Shown: one piece after another, positions 48,541 through 59,057 of the stretch
Layout: each line of letters opens with the position of its first letter
Position numbering within the stretch: the stretch's first letter is position 1
NCBI GenBank assembly: GCA_025618425.1
Contig: CM046833.1
Span: 8,116,515-8,180,514, forward strand
DNA from: Heliocidaris tuberculata
Taxonomy: Eukaryota; Echinodermata; Echinoidea; Camarodonta; Echinometridae
Direction of reading: 5' to 3'
Length of the DNA: 64,000 nt
Notes under the pieces: model-generated
Seen by the model: the letters and a program-made list of their open reading frames with translations, nothing else
Told to the model about the DNA's origin: nothing
Database searches by the model: none
Position numbers and translations under genes: made by a program

Positions 48541-51500
48541 ATGGCAGTATCTTGCTTGTATATGATGGGTAGTCGCAAAAGAAATCTAAGATCCGAACAT
48601 CTTGTATGTTTAAATTGTTCATTAAATGTTTCCCAGTCTATGATTAATGAACCTTTTTCAGAAGTAAATCTACGATCACATAATGATATGAAACTAATGT
48701 GTCAAAACTGTATTGGTGAAGTGTTACCTTTTAATCATTATAAGAATGACAGTGAATATAGTGAAGCAATGTCTATATTTTTTCATGATGATTCTCACCC
48801 TGATTATCAGGAAAGAGTGAAGAATACTGCACTTGAGATACAAAATGTTTTAACTGATAATATAGATGAAGTTAACACTCAGTGTAGCTATTATTCTGTT
48901 GATGAATTCAATTCATATACAAGATGTCATGATGGCAATTGTTTTTCTCTATTACATATTAACTGCAGAAGCATTTCAAAAAACTTTGAAAGTCTGGAAT
49001 TGCTCTTGAGTGATGTAAATCATGGGTTTAAAGTAATAGCTATTACAGAAACGTGGTTAAACAGTTCATCATGTTTAAACATGTATCAACTGACTGATTA
49101 TGACCTTATAGTTAACAACAGAACTCAAAAGAGGGGTGGAGGAACTGGTTTTTATATACATAAATCAGTGAAGTATGAAGTAAGGCATGATTTAATACAG
49201 TCATCTTCTCTTGAATATTTTTTAATTGAAATCCCAGGTAAAGGCAAAAATAAACTCATTGGCGTCATGTATCGTCCTCCGGATTTACCCTTTGCTAATT
49301 TTGAACATGAACTTGGGGAGATATTAAACAGGATAAATACGCTTCAATATGAATGTTATATTCTTGGTGATTTTAATTTTGACTTGTTAAAACATGAATG
49401 CTGCAATTATGTTGAATCGTTCCTGAATATTATGTTCAGTAATTTTTTTCATCCCACAATAACAAAACCAACAAGAATAACACCAACTACAGCTACAATA
49501 TTAGATAACATTTATATTAATACCGATAAGTATTGTAAATCTGCTATACTAACTGCTGACATAAGTGATCATTTACCAGTTTCTCTATTGTTGTTTGACT
49601 CATTTTCTTTCTTAAGAAATGACACAGAAGACATTGTTCATAGAAGAATTATAAATGAAAGGAAGCTTCAGAAATTCTTAGATGAATTACAATGCACTGA
49701 TTGGGACATCAATCACTATAATCATGATAACGTTGAGGTTACATATAATTCATTTTTAACAAAACTTCAAGTATTGTATGACAAAAACTTTCCATTGGAA
49801 CAATGTAAACATCTTAAAAATAATATGAGAAAACCTTGGTTAAACAACAACTTGAAAAATCTTTGTACAAAACGAAGACATTTACATAAGCAATATGTTT
49901 TAAATCCAACTTTGAATAATAAGCTGAAATATACCAAGTTTCGGAATTCATTAAATTCTAAACTGAAAAATGTTAAATCTATGTATTACTTCAACAAATT
50001 CGACAGAGTGAAAAATAATATGACTAAAACGTGGAAACTGATAAATACACTTCTTAAAAGAAATACTAACAAAACTAATATTTCAAGTCTCAAAGTGAGT
50101 AATGAAACATTAACGGATAACATGCAAATGGTAAATGCGCTCAATGACTATTTTTCAACCATTGGTAAACAATTAATAGATAAACAAGGAACAGACTATG
50201 ATATTAATGATAATGATTTTCGATCTTACTTGAAGAAACCTAATTTATCTTCAATGTATTTCAAGCCTATCACATGTAGCGAAATTATTGAAATTGTAAA
50301 ACAAATGAAAAACAATACAAGTCCCGGTTTTGATTCAATTTCTGTACAAGTGCTTAAACGAGCGATTTATTTCATTGTTTCTCCATTGTGTGATATTTTA
50401 AATTGTAGTATACAGCAAGGAGTAGTCCCAAGTAATATGAAAATATCTAAAGTGACACCCATACATAAGAAAGGCGATAGGGAAAACATGAATAATTATC
50501 GACCCATTGCAGTACTCTCTGTTTTTAGTAAGATTCTTGAAAGATGCATTTACAACAGAGTGATCTCATTTTTTAATAAAAATCATGTATTATATCAAAG
50601 TCAGTATGGATTTAGAAATGGGCACTCCACATCCTCTGCAATATTACAACTAGTTCAGAATATCAATGAATCAATCAATAAAAATAATAAATTAATTTAT
50701 GTATTTATTGATCTGACTAAAGCTTTTGATATAATTGACCATAATATTTTAATTTACAAACTATCACATTATGGTATTAGAGGTATTTCGTTACAGTGGT
50801 TCATTGATTATTTGTGTAATCGACAACAGTATGTATATTTAAATGGAAATATGTCACATCAAGTGACAGTAGGATGTGGAGTGCCCCAGGGATCAATACT
50901 TGGTCCGCTCTTATTTTTAATTTATATTAATGATATTCATTACAGTTCTGATATACTTAATTATATATTATTTGCGGACGACACATCTGTCTACTTAACA
51001 GGAAATGATACTGATAATCTTATAACTACCATGAATGTACAGTTGGAATACATGGATACATGGATGAAAGTAAACCATATGATCTTGAATGTTGAAAAAA
51101 CAAAATATATGATATTTGGTACCCGCAAATATGTAAATGATTCTGTTAATCACAGGCCATTGTTATTTAGAAATAGCCCAATCCAATGTGTTAAAGAATT
51201 TAACTTTCTAGGTGTCACAATAGACGAAAAACTTACATGGAATTCACATATTTCACAATTGAGTAACAAACTTGCAAAAAGTATAGGAGTACTCAATAAA
51301 TTTAGCTTTTTATCACAAGATGTCCTCAAGGTCTTATACCATTCTTTTATTACATCATATTTAAGTTACTGCATCGTGGTTTGGGGGTTTGCTTGTAAAA
51401 GCAATTTAAGCCGCTTACATGCCGTACAGAAGAAAGCTATTCGTATTGCAACTCACTCTAATTATCTGTCTTCTACTCAACCTTTGTTTAAAAATACTAA

Positions 51501-51747
51501 TACTTTACCAATTTATGAAATGTGTCAATACAAGGTTGCTATTTTTATGTACAGCTGTTTTAATAACTTGCTTCCCAAGTCATTTGAATCATTATTTTTA
51601 CTCATTGTCGCATATATTCATTTTGATCGACGGAGCAGTTGTCGCGGAGCAATTGTCGCTCGATCGGAGCAAATGTCGACGGAGCAATTGTCACAGGAGC
51701 AATTGTCGCAGGAGCAAAAGTCGCAGGAGCAAATGTCGTATTTTTAA
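48541..51747 (+). CDS. LINE ORF2 protein (endonuclease-reverse transcriptase), C-terminus replaced (LINE copy 3)
   Basis: An uninterrupted 1068-codon frame. Residues 23-57 hold paired CxxC motifs (CLNC and CQNC, followed by VLPF), like the reduced zinc finger at the N-terminus of CR1/L2-type ORF2 proteins. Residues ~135-355 form an APE-type endonuclease: FSLLHINCRS, ITETWLN, MYRPPD, ILGDFNF, ISDHLPV. The reverse transcriptase spans about 600-900: VTPIHKKGD (~637), NYRPIAVLSVFSKILERC, DLTKAFDIIDH, CGVPQGSILGPLLF (~781), FADD (~810), NVEKTKYMIFG. The thumb/C-terminal part runs to FNNLLPKSFESLF (~1019). The last ~49 residues are translated GGAGCAATTGTCG-type repeat, so the usual C-terminal domain, stop, 3' UTR and tail are lost. 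Catalytic motifs look intact, but the copy cannot be complete. Exact start Met uncertain; no ORF1 is seen upstream. Confidence 0.93.
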   Translation: MAVSCLYMMGSRKRNLRSEHLVCLNCSLNVSQSMINEPFSEVNLRSHNDMKLMCQNCIGEVLPFNHYKNDSEYSEAMSIFFHDDSHPDYQERVKNTALEIQNVLTDNIDEVNTQCSYYSVDEFNSYTRCHDGNCFSLLHINCRSISKNFESLELLLSDVNHGFKVIAITETWLNSSSCLNMYQLTDYDLIVNNRTQKRGGGTGFYIHKSVKYEVRHDLIQSSSLEYFLIEIPGKGKNKLIGVMYRPPDLPFANFEHELGEILNRINTLQYECYILGDFNFDLLKHECCNYVESFLNIMFSNFFHPTITKPTRITPTTATILDNIYINTDKYCKSAILTADISDHLPVSLLLFDSFSFLRNDTEDIVHRRIINERKLQKFLDELQCTDWDINHYNHDNVEVTYNSFLTKLQVLYDKNFPLEQCKHLKNNMRKPWLNNNLKNLCTKRRHLHKQYVLNPTLNNKLKYTKFRNSLNSKLKNVKSMYYFNKFDRVKNNMTKTWKLINTLLKRNTNKTNISSLKVSNETLTDNMQMVNALNDYFSTIGKQLIDKQGTDYDINDNDFRSYLKKPNLSSMYFKPITCSEIIEIVKQMKNNTSPGFDSISVQVLKRAIYFIVSPLCDILNCSIQQGVVPSNMKISKVTPIHKKGDRENMNNYRPIAVLSVFSKILERCIYNRVISFFNKNHVLYQSQYGFRNGHSTSSAILQLVQNINESINKNNKLIYVFIDLTKAFDIIDHNILIYKLSHYGIRGISLQWFIDYLCNRQQYVYLNGNMSHQVTVGCGVPQGSILGPLLFLIYINDIHYSSDILNYILFADDTSVYLTGNDTDNLITTMNVQLEYMDTWMKVNHMILNVEKTKYMIFGTRKYVNDSVNHRPLLFRNSPIQCVKEFNFLGVTIDEKLTWNSHISQLSNKLAKSIGVLNKFSFLSQDVLKVLYHSFITSYLSYCIVVWGFACKSNLSRLHAVQKKAIRIATHSNYLSSTQPLFKNTNTLPIYEMCQYKVAIFMYSCFNNLLPKSFESLFLLIVAYIHFDRRSSCRGAIVARSEQMSTEQLSQEQLSQEQKSQEQMSYF

Positions 51748-51800
51748 GAAGCATTTGTCGCAGGAGCAATTGTCGCCGGAGCAAATGTCGGTTCCCCATT
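51604..51800 (+). repeat. Iterated GGAGCAATTGTCG-type repeat, copy B
   Basis: About ten iterations of ggagcaattgtcgc/ggagcaaatgtcg, a central gtatttttaagaagcattt spacer and a leading tgtcgcatatattcatttt. The order is the same as in copy A (40025-40225). It truncates LINE copy 3 and creates an in-frame tail of repeated SQEQ(L/M) residues. The two copies sit at opposite ends of their respective LINEs, so the repeat is not part of the LINE. Confidence 0.88.
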
Positions 51801-52064
51801 AGAAGACGTGGTCAGCCTAGCAAAAACTCCCTTTTGTTCCTAATCTAGCAAATAATCGTGTTTTTATACAGTTGATATTTAAATGGGATTCTTCTGTGAA
51901 GCCACCCAATGTGGGATGTTGAGCAGAAGATGCAAAACGTGTTTTCAGCAGAACAATCACGCACGAAAAAAGCAAGGAAATATAAGTGTATGCTCACTAT
52001 AGCTATAGACTGGAACCGGAAATATATGTGCCAACATCGTTGTCCCCGATATCTGCATCGGGAG

Positions 52065-52096
52065 CTGATATCGGCTGATATCGGCTGATATCGGCT
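52065..52096 (+). repeat. 11-bp tandem repeat, three copies
   Basis: ctgatatcggc is repeated three times. The core gatatc is self-complementary, and a further gatatctgcatcggg lies just upstream. Confidence 0.85.
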
Positions 52097-52134
52097 ATAT
52101 GCGATAGGGAGAATTACAGAACATTGAAAACTAA

Positions 52135-52471
52135 GCCGATAAAGAAGATTACGCAAACACTCGAAGTTTCTATTCGTACTTCTAATATTAGCATGAAACA
52201 AAGAAAACTCAGCCTTATCCATATTTAAAAAGTGTGAAACAAATTGATTTTCAGAGTAATAAGAGGATGATTTGGCTTTATCATGTTCATTGTCATCGAA
52301 ATGTACATCAAAATCCTTGGCATTCGAGTTTAGAGTAGTGATCATATCATTAACAAATTTAGTGTCAGGACTGCGAGTTTGAGAATGTAATAACGTTTGG
52401 AAGGCATCTAAGAATTCATCATTGGTTAAGTTATTACCGGGTATGTTATCGTTATTACCGTTATTTACCAT
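52135..52471 (-). pseudogene. LINE ORF2 N-terminal fragment, 3'-truncated (LINE copy 4)
   Basis: The minus-strand frame from an ATG at 52471 reaches FSLFHANIRSTNRNFECLRN, the characteristic start of a CR1/L2-type endonuclease (compare FSLLHINCRSISKNFESLEL in LINE copy 3). Homology stops at about 52135, and the frame then runs on through unrelated sequence. The endonuclease catalytic core and reverse transcriptase are absent. It keeps a 5' end and loses the 3' part, opposite to the usual 5' truncation of LINE insertions. It may once have followed the ORF1 at 56417-57613 on the same strand. Confidence 0.75.
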
Positions 52472-52619
52472 TATGTAAGATTATCATTACCGTAAAGAGA
52501 TAGATCTTAGGCCACCTGAGGGGAAAGGGGTAGGAGTAGGGTCTGGTAGGGAGGGATACTGTCACAATGTACATAAATACACCATTTAGAGAACACATAT
52601 TTAAGAGACAAGAGAACAT

Positions 52620-52745
52620 AACTTTAAAAAAACAAAAACAAAAACAAAATCGAAAAACAAAAAACAAAAACAGACAAACAATACTAAACAAAAAAAATAA
52701 GCAACAAACAAACAAAAACAAAACAAAGGCAAAGACTTATAAAAC
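52620..52745 (+). repeat. A-rich CAAAA-type low-complexity tract
   Basis: Irregular aaaac/aaaaac repeats. It could be a decayed retroelement tail, but no element was recognised next to it. Confidence 0.7.
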
Positions 52746-53976
52746 GAGTCTTAGGACAAGGCCATGCATCTAACAGTGAGTATCTGGAAATAGTAAGAGT
52801 TTAGAATACACGTTGTGTTCTGAAAGTAATAAATTGACATGAGGAAATGGTTTGATGATAGGCACCAGATATTTGACTGGGCAAAAGTAAATAACCAAAG
52901 ACAAATACAATAACAAATAACATAATCAATGAAAGCTTAGAGGTCATGCGTTGTACGTCAAGCACTAATACAAATTTACAAATAAATGTGAACATTAACT
53001 GACCATCATGACCATGGGCCGTCGAACCAAAAGACAACCGATGGGTCGATGATCGCTTGTATCATTGATGGCAAAAGCAGCTTATTGTGAATGTTGCGAA
53101 TTTAAACTTGTAGGGGTATGCTTCAGTAAGAAAGGTGCTCTTTTGATTAATCTGGAACAGTGGGTTGGAGTTCTGTATTCGTGCTTGACCTTTAAGGGCA
53201 AATGATCTATTCAACAATAATTCCTAAATATAATGATTGTTGCTGACAATAAAACAAGCAAGCAACAAAAAACGTATTTGTGTATATAGAACATAAAGGG
53301 TATTCAAGAGGGTAAGGAATTTAAGTACTTGTAGCTTCATGGTAATATCAAGTACAAAAACAGAATACTGACAATAAAATAAGCAAGCAGCAAAAATCGT
53401 ATTTGTGCATATAAAACATAAAGGGTATTAAAGAGGGTATTCAAAAGGGTATTTAACGAAGGAAAGGAATTTCGATAATATCAAGTACAAAACAGAATAC
53501 ATGTGTACAACAGAAACGGAGCTTGCATTTGAAATTGCGATGAACGAATACAGAGTACCAAAGTGAAGATGTCACATTCTTTTGTTAAGACCAAATATTG
53601 GATCTAAACAAAATATCCTTGCCCAAGCTTTCCGGACAGTTATGTTGTTGTCACCCTTTTTTACAGGACTGCTTTAGAAAAAATGAGATGAGAATGTCAT
53701 GGTGTTCAAATTCAAAAGAAGTGTTCACGTGACTTCAATTCGAATGCGATTAGTTTCCGCGCGACGAAGGATTGTTTTGACGTCATACTTCGGTACTCTA
53801 ACGTTACAAGACAGGGGAAAATGTGGTGTATGCTTGGTTGACCTCATGACGAAAAGACACACTCACAGTTATTAATCTTTTAAAGGACAATGACCAAACA
53901 AAATATTCAAACAGAAAAGTTTGAGAAATTATAGTTAAGAAAATGTGAAGACACGTTTTTTAGTTGTTGTTAAAAC
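52746..53976. other. AT-rich stretch with a short local duplication
   Basis: Segments with aataaaacaagcaagcarcaaaaa, then gtatttgtgyatata and acataaagggtatt occur twice (about 53248-53303 and 53372-53430). Nothing else was supported. Confidence 0.6.
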
Positions 53977-54710
53977 TGACCATATAAAGCATGCAAATTA
54001 CAGTCATTCTTAAAATCTAGATGTATTTGCAAATTTATAGTAGGAAAAAGAAACAAAGAACAACAAAAAAACAAAAAACAAAAAAACAAAAAACAAAAAA
54101 AGACTTGCTTCCATATCCATGAAATAGAAGAGAGATTATGAACATAGTATAAACACATAACACCAGGACTAACCTGTCTTACCATCGAGTACTTGTGAGG
54201 CTTATTGAGCTACGAGGCCAAGGTATTTGAGATGATATAGAGAAATAAAATAGGCAAGTTATTAAAGCAAAATTATTGAGTGAGGGCATGCAAAAGATTT
54301 TTAACAGACATACCGAGCCAGCTGGAAATAACTCACTAGCCTAGGACATATAGGCTTTTAAGGCAGATTGCTTTCGGTTATCTAGGGTCAGGCTTCATTG
54401 AAAAAGTGTTTTTATACTGCATGACCAAACATAAGAAAGGTGAAGTTTTGACAAATAATGGGCGTTTTATATTGCAGTGTGTCATTACAGAAAAAGAACA
54501 AATGGATAGGAATACTAATACCTCCAAGTACAAAAGTAGCATGTTGCCATAAAACAGATGTTACAGACAAAAGCATGAACAATTCAATGTCTATATCATG
54601 AACTAAATAAAGTAGTTCAGGTCAACAAAACAGAGATGTCCGTGTAGTATGCAAATCGTTCTTTAAATCCAAATACGTATTCGAAATGACGTCCTTCTTA
54701 TTTTGAGAAA

Positions 54711-54789
54711 TCGTCTGTTGACAGCCAGCAGGGCATTGACTCTGTGTTGAATTATTGGAGTCAATGCCATTCTGGCTGTCAACAGACGA
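54711..54789. mobile_element. Miniature hairpin insertion, copy 1
   Basis: The arms tcgtctgttgacagccag... and ...ctggctgtcaacagacga pair over about 32 bp with a ~15-nt loop. It is flanked by aaat on both sides. The related repeat copy near 56010 has no hairpin at the equivalent place (ttgagagattatagt), giving an empty-site comparison that marks it as an insertion. Confidence 0.85.
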
Positions 54790-55509
54790 AATTATATTAA
54801 AAGAAAAATAAATATAAAGAGACGTTTTATCATTAAAACTGACCATATAAAGCATACAACGGTCAATCTTGAAATCCAAATGTATTTGTAAGATTTATAG
54901 CAGACAAAACTTGCTTCCTTGACCATACAAAGAGAAAAATAAATTTATGAACATAGTATAAACTCGTAACACCAGGACTAACCTGTCTAACTATCGAGTG
55001 CTTGTGAGGCTTATTGAGCTACAAGGTCAAGGTATTTGAGATGAAATTGAAAAATAAAATAGACAACTTAAGTAAAATTAGTAAGGCATGCAAAAGATTT
55101 TTGCAATATATACCGAGCCAGCTGTAAATAACTCACTGGCCTAGTACAAAGGCTTTTAAGGCAGGTTGTTCTCGGTTATCTGGGGGTCAGGCTTGATTGA
55201 AAAGATGCTTTTATACTGCATGACAAACATGAGAAGGGTTAAGTTTTGCCAAATAATCGGCGTTTTATATTGCAGTGTGCCATTACAAAAAAAGAACAAA
55301 TGGATAGGGATACTAGTTTCTCCAAGTACAAAAAATAGTAGGTTGCCATATATCAGATGTTACAGACAAAAGCATGAACGATTCAATGTATATATCATGA
55401 ACTGACAAAAGTGGTTCAGGTCAACAGAACATAGTTGTTCGTGTAGTATGCAAATCGTTCTTTAAATCCAAATAGGTATTCGAAATGACGCCCTTCTTAT
55501 TTTGAGAAA

Positions 55510-55588
55510 TCGTCTGTTCAGAGCCAGCAGGGCATTGACTCTGTATTGAATTATTGGAGTCAATGCCATTCTGGCTGTCAACAGACGA
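55510..55588. mobile_element. Miniature hairpin insertion, copy 2
   Basis: The same 79-bp fold-back unit at the same site of the next tandem copy, 799 bp away. Left-arm mutations (tgttcagagcc against tgttgacagcc) slightly weaken the stem. It was inserted once and then duplicated with its host repeat. Confidence 0.85.
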
Positions 55589-56416
55589 AATTATAGTAAA
55601 GAAAAATAAATATAAAGAGACGTTTTATCATAAAACTGACCATATAAAGCATGCAGCGGTCAATCTTGAAATCCAAGTGTATTTGCAAAATTTATAGCAG
55701 AAAAAACTTGCTTCCGTAACCATACAGAGAGAAAAATAATTTTTTGAACATAGTATAATCACATAATTTCACGACTAACCTGCCTGACCATCGAGTGCTT
55801 GTGAGACTTATTGTGCTACGAGACCAAGGTATTTGGGATGAAATAGAGGTTGCTGATGAAATCATGAACGATTCAATGTCTATATCATAAACTAGCAAAA
55901 GTGGTTCAGGTCTATATCAACAAAACATATATGGACATAACAAAACATAGATGTCCGTACAGCATGCAAATCGTTCTTTAAATCCCAAAAAGGTATTCGA
56001 AATGACTCCCTTCTTAGTTTGAGAGATTATAGTAGAGAAAGAACAAATTTTAAAAGACATTTTGATCAAGATGACCATATAAAGCATGCAACGGTAAATC
56101 TGGGGCTCTAACTGTATTTGCAAAATTTATAGCAGAAAAAAAAATTATTATCCGTAACCAGCAAAAAGAAAAAGAAGTTTTGAACATAATATGAAAATAA
56201 TATAAACACATAGCTCCACGACTAACCTCCCTAACCATCGAATGCTTGTGAGGCTCAAGGTACAATAATAGTGAACTGGATTTGTATAATGTAGATTATA
56301 CTTTGATTAAACTTACGTTGTTACCACATGTATAAAATAATGAAACAAGGCACATGATAATTAGCATAATCATTATTCGCTGACTATACTTGCAATTGGT
56401 TTCAGCAGAAGATTTG

Positions 56417-57613
56417 CTATGATGATTCTGTCCAATTAGACCATGGCATTTGCTGGGCTCCATTTCTGGCGATTTTTCGCGTTTGTAGATATAGCCTGGC
56501 TCCAACAAGTCTTATTCTGGTTGAAACGTTCTGTTCAAGTCGAAGATTGTATGCTACTGTAGCCAGACGGCCCATCTCTCTCTTGAGGCTTGGCGGAAGG
56601 TCCGTCCGAATGGTGTCGCGAGAAAACGCGGAATCGGGAAGATGGGATGCTCTGAGAGGTGCTAGAGCGGTGCCTGCACCAGGCCCTTGCTGTGGGGATT
56701 GAGTGGGTGCGGCTGCGGCAGCGAATGTGTGATCGACGTTGGTTGTAGTCGCAGTGAAAGGGTTGGCCGTGGAAGTGGAAGTTGTAGAGGTGGTGGTAGT
56801 GGTAGCCCCATCGGCTGCGTTGAGTCGTTGGCCGTCTGCCTGATATCGATGAGGTCGACGTTCAAAAGCGTTGAGGAGGCGGTCACGATCAACCATCGTT
56901 ACGAAACGGATGATGATGGGGTCCGGCCTAGCGTTGCGATCATCAACAATTTGCTTACCGCGGTATGATGACTGTATCCTATGTGCGTTCGCTATGGGGA
57001 TCTTGGCCGCTTCCTCTCGGGTGATGCGAAGAAAATGGCACAATAGATCTTGGACTACAGCGTAAATGTTTTCGTTTTTATTATTCGGAACACCATACGC
57101 AAGCAGGTTCTGCTTTCTGTCATGTATTTCCATCAATGTTAGCTTAGTCTCTAGATCTTCTTTCTCTTTCTCAATCTTCTCCTGTAGTTTTGGAAGGGCA
57201 TCCTTTTCTATATCCAATATCTTATCATGAGCAAGTGTGACGCTATACTTTAATTCAGATACTGAACTTTTTGTTGTAGAAAGATCATGTTTAATATTAT
57301 TTAGCTCGTCAACGACAAAATCAAGCTTATTGTTTACCTGATTCACTTGCTGCGATAATTCGGCAAACATTCCTTTCAGTTCCCCAATGGCTACCATGAA
57401 CGGCGATCGGTCAGTGCTCGGCGGGGTCAATTGATGGTGTTCCGTCACGTGATCAGTGTCCCGCGGGGAAATGCTGGATGGGCGCCGTGAAGGCTTTCCA
57501 GTGACTACCGTCGAGTGTTTCGAAGCCATTTTACTCGAAATTGAGGGTTTTCTGCCAATTTGTTTAACTTCAGATTGATGCCGTAGGTTATAGTTACTTT
57601 TCACCAGACTCAT
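56417..57613 (-). CDS. LINE ORF1 protein (coiled coil, RRM-like, C-terminal domain)
   Basis: A 398-codon minus-strand frame with the architecture of non-LTR retrotransposon ORF1 RNA-binding proteins. It has a basic, Ser-rich N-terminus (1-70), a predicted coiled coil (about 75-163, heptad-like with Leu/Val/Ile and rich in Lys/Glu), and an RRM-like region (about 165-253: RKQNLLAYGVP, then DPIIIRFVTMVDRDRLL). A Thr/Ala/Pro-rich linker follows (265-320), then a C-terminal domain (about 335-380: TDLPPSLKREMGRLATVAYN, RIRLVGARLYLQ), as in L1-type ORF1p. GC content is clearly above the surroundings. Starts at ATG 57613 and stops at 56417. No intact ORF2 follows: the next minus-strand LINE sequence is the short fragment at 52471. 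It is the only LINE ORF1 seen in the window. Confidence 0.85.
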   Translation of the reverse strand: MSLVKSNYNLRHQSEVKQIGRKPSISSKMASKHSTVVTGKPSRRPSSISPRDTDHVTEHHQLTPPSTDRSPFMVAIGELKGMFAELSQQVNQVNNKLDFVVDELNNIKHDLSTTKSSVSELKYSVTLAHDKILDIEKDALPKLQEKIEKEKEDLETKLTLMEIHDRKQNLLAYGVPNNKNENIYAVVQDLLCHFLRITREEAAKIPIANAHRIQSSYRGKQIVDDRNARPDPIIIRFVTMVDRDRLLNAFERRPHRYQADGQRLNAADGATTTTTSTTSTSTANPFTATTTNVDHTFAAAAAPTQSPQQGPGAGTALAPLRASHLPDSAFSRDTIRTDLPPSLKREMGRLATVAYNLRLEQNVSTRIRLVGARLYLQTRKIARNGAQQMPWSNWTESS

Positions 57614-57874
57614 GACTTAGATTCCTTCACGATTATGATGTGTATTGCTCTCATAATTGTGTTTTCCGGGAGCTCACTGAAAAGACGTCTGACTTCTACG
57701 AACGCATAATCGATATCGATTCTGTAAAAAGGATATATATCAAAATTTGGTTCCTGTGAGCCAGCACATTTTTCGATGTGAGCGCTCACTTTTAGTTGTC
57801 GATATTGTTATTGACGTACTTGTTGTCTATGTACAGTGAGTCTGTGTCGAAGTTTGTCCCCTGTTTCGCCTATA
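57614..57874 (-). other. Probable LINE 5' UTR remnant
   Basis: Sequence directly upstream (minus strand) of the ORF1 start, with a cgataatcgatatcgatt-like palindromic stretch near 57705. Assigned only by position; it ends at the Tc1/mariner-like element. Confidence 0.35.
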
Positions 57875-58920
57875 CAGTGTCCTGAAACAAAGGGTCATTG
57901 TGACCACAATAATGTGCTCTATGACAATAACTAGCTATTTTCCATAAACTAGGAGTATTATGCTTTTAAATGATACCTTGATGGCATCCATCCGTACATG
58001 CTTTACCAAGTAGCAGCATTTTGAAAATGACATGTAAAAACTCAGCTGTGCCGGATTTGGTTAAAACCATGAAAACATTAGGATCACATGCGACCATGAC
58101 CCAAATGCAACATGATTTTTAAAACCCTACGAGGAGACTGTTTTCACCTGCTTCTTTCAATAAGGAGGGTAAGGATAATGCTATCATCATAAAATAAAGG
58201 ATGGTCAATGCATTATTGATGTTGGGGGTAAAGGAAGGGCATGTATTATATTGAAATGGTACCTGCAATTGAAATGAAAAGCAATTTTTTTGCATTTTCT
58301 GAACTGAAGTTTTTTTTAAAGAACAAAGCGGACAGAAAGGTGATGTTTTTCATAAAATTAAATTAAGTGGCACTTTCCATTGTCATCAAATGGAATTACA
58401 AGGTATAAAGGGCACATAAGGCAGAAAAAATATCAACATTATGGCAATTTCCCACGTCAGGCATGCCAGGAAGGGCACCTTTTCCATCACAGAAAGGGCA
58501 CTTTTTCATCTTTTCACGGATATTTATTGATATTGGAAATTTTGGGGGGCGTATGCCCCTGCCGCAACTGGAAATTGGTTATTGACCCGTGTTTTATGAA
58601 TTTCTGATTGAATGTATGCCATCACACAAGGGAATTTTACGTATCATATCTCTTAAAGCTGGCATTTCAATTTAGTCATTTTGCATGTGATCCTAATGTT
58701 ATCACGGTTTTACCCAAATCCGGCACAAGTGAGCTTTTACATGTCATTTTTAAAAATGCTGCTGCTCGGTAAAGCATGTACGGATACATACCACCAAGGT
58801 ATCATTTAAAAGCATAATACTTCTAGTTTATGGAAAAAAGAAAATTATTGTCATTGAGCACATTATGTGGTCACAATAACCCTTTCTTTTAGCGTTTTTT
58901 TTTTTTTCTGGGACGCACTG
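57875..58920. mobile_element. Tc1/mariner-like non-autonomous element with ~220-bp TIRs
   Basis: The left end cagtgtcctgaaac and right end ggacgcactg are flanked by TA (57873-57874 and 58921-58922). Inverted similarity extends to 58091 on the left and 58683 on the right, about 217 and 238 bp. Examples are agtattatgcttttaaatga, tccgtacatgctttacc and gtgccggattt. The right TIR has a 14-T insertion. The ~590-bp centre has no transposase. TA duplication plus CAGTG ends suggest Tc1/mariner, but long TIRs with no ORF prevent a firm family call. Confidence 0.88.
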
Positions 58921-59057
58921 TATATTGTTCCCCACAGCCGTGGCAAATTATACAATATATAAGATTCTGTGTAGTACATGTGAAAGGGAATGATATTTGG
59001 AACGCTTCATTTTTGTTTTTGAAGATAATATGATTAGTTTATTTCATATATGAGACA

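Larger units (their letters stand above)
53977..56250. repeat. ~800-bp complex tandem repeat, two long and two partial copies
   Basis: Copies begin at gaccatataaagcatgcaa near 53978, 54840, 55637 and 56072. Shared landmarks are tatttgcaaaatttatagc, taacctgtctnaccatcgag, tattgagctacgaggccaag, taccgagccagctg, gcgttttatattgcagtgtg and tgcaaatcgttctttaaatc. The third copy has lost about 360 bp and the fourth is partial. An A-rich run (54045-54100) is inserted in the first copy. It is non-coding as far as can be seen and lies just downstream (minus strand) of a LINE ORF1. Confidence 0.88.

Noticed and set aside
56662..56968. Frames on both strands overlapping the LINE ORF1 linker
   Set aside because: Shadow frames of the GC-richer ORF1 coding sequence.
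58380..58607. 75-residue frame in the centre of the 57875-58920 element
   Set aside because: No transposase motif and too short for a Tc1/mariner DDE domain.
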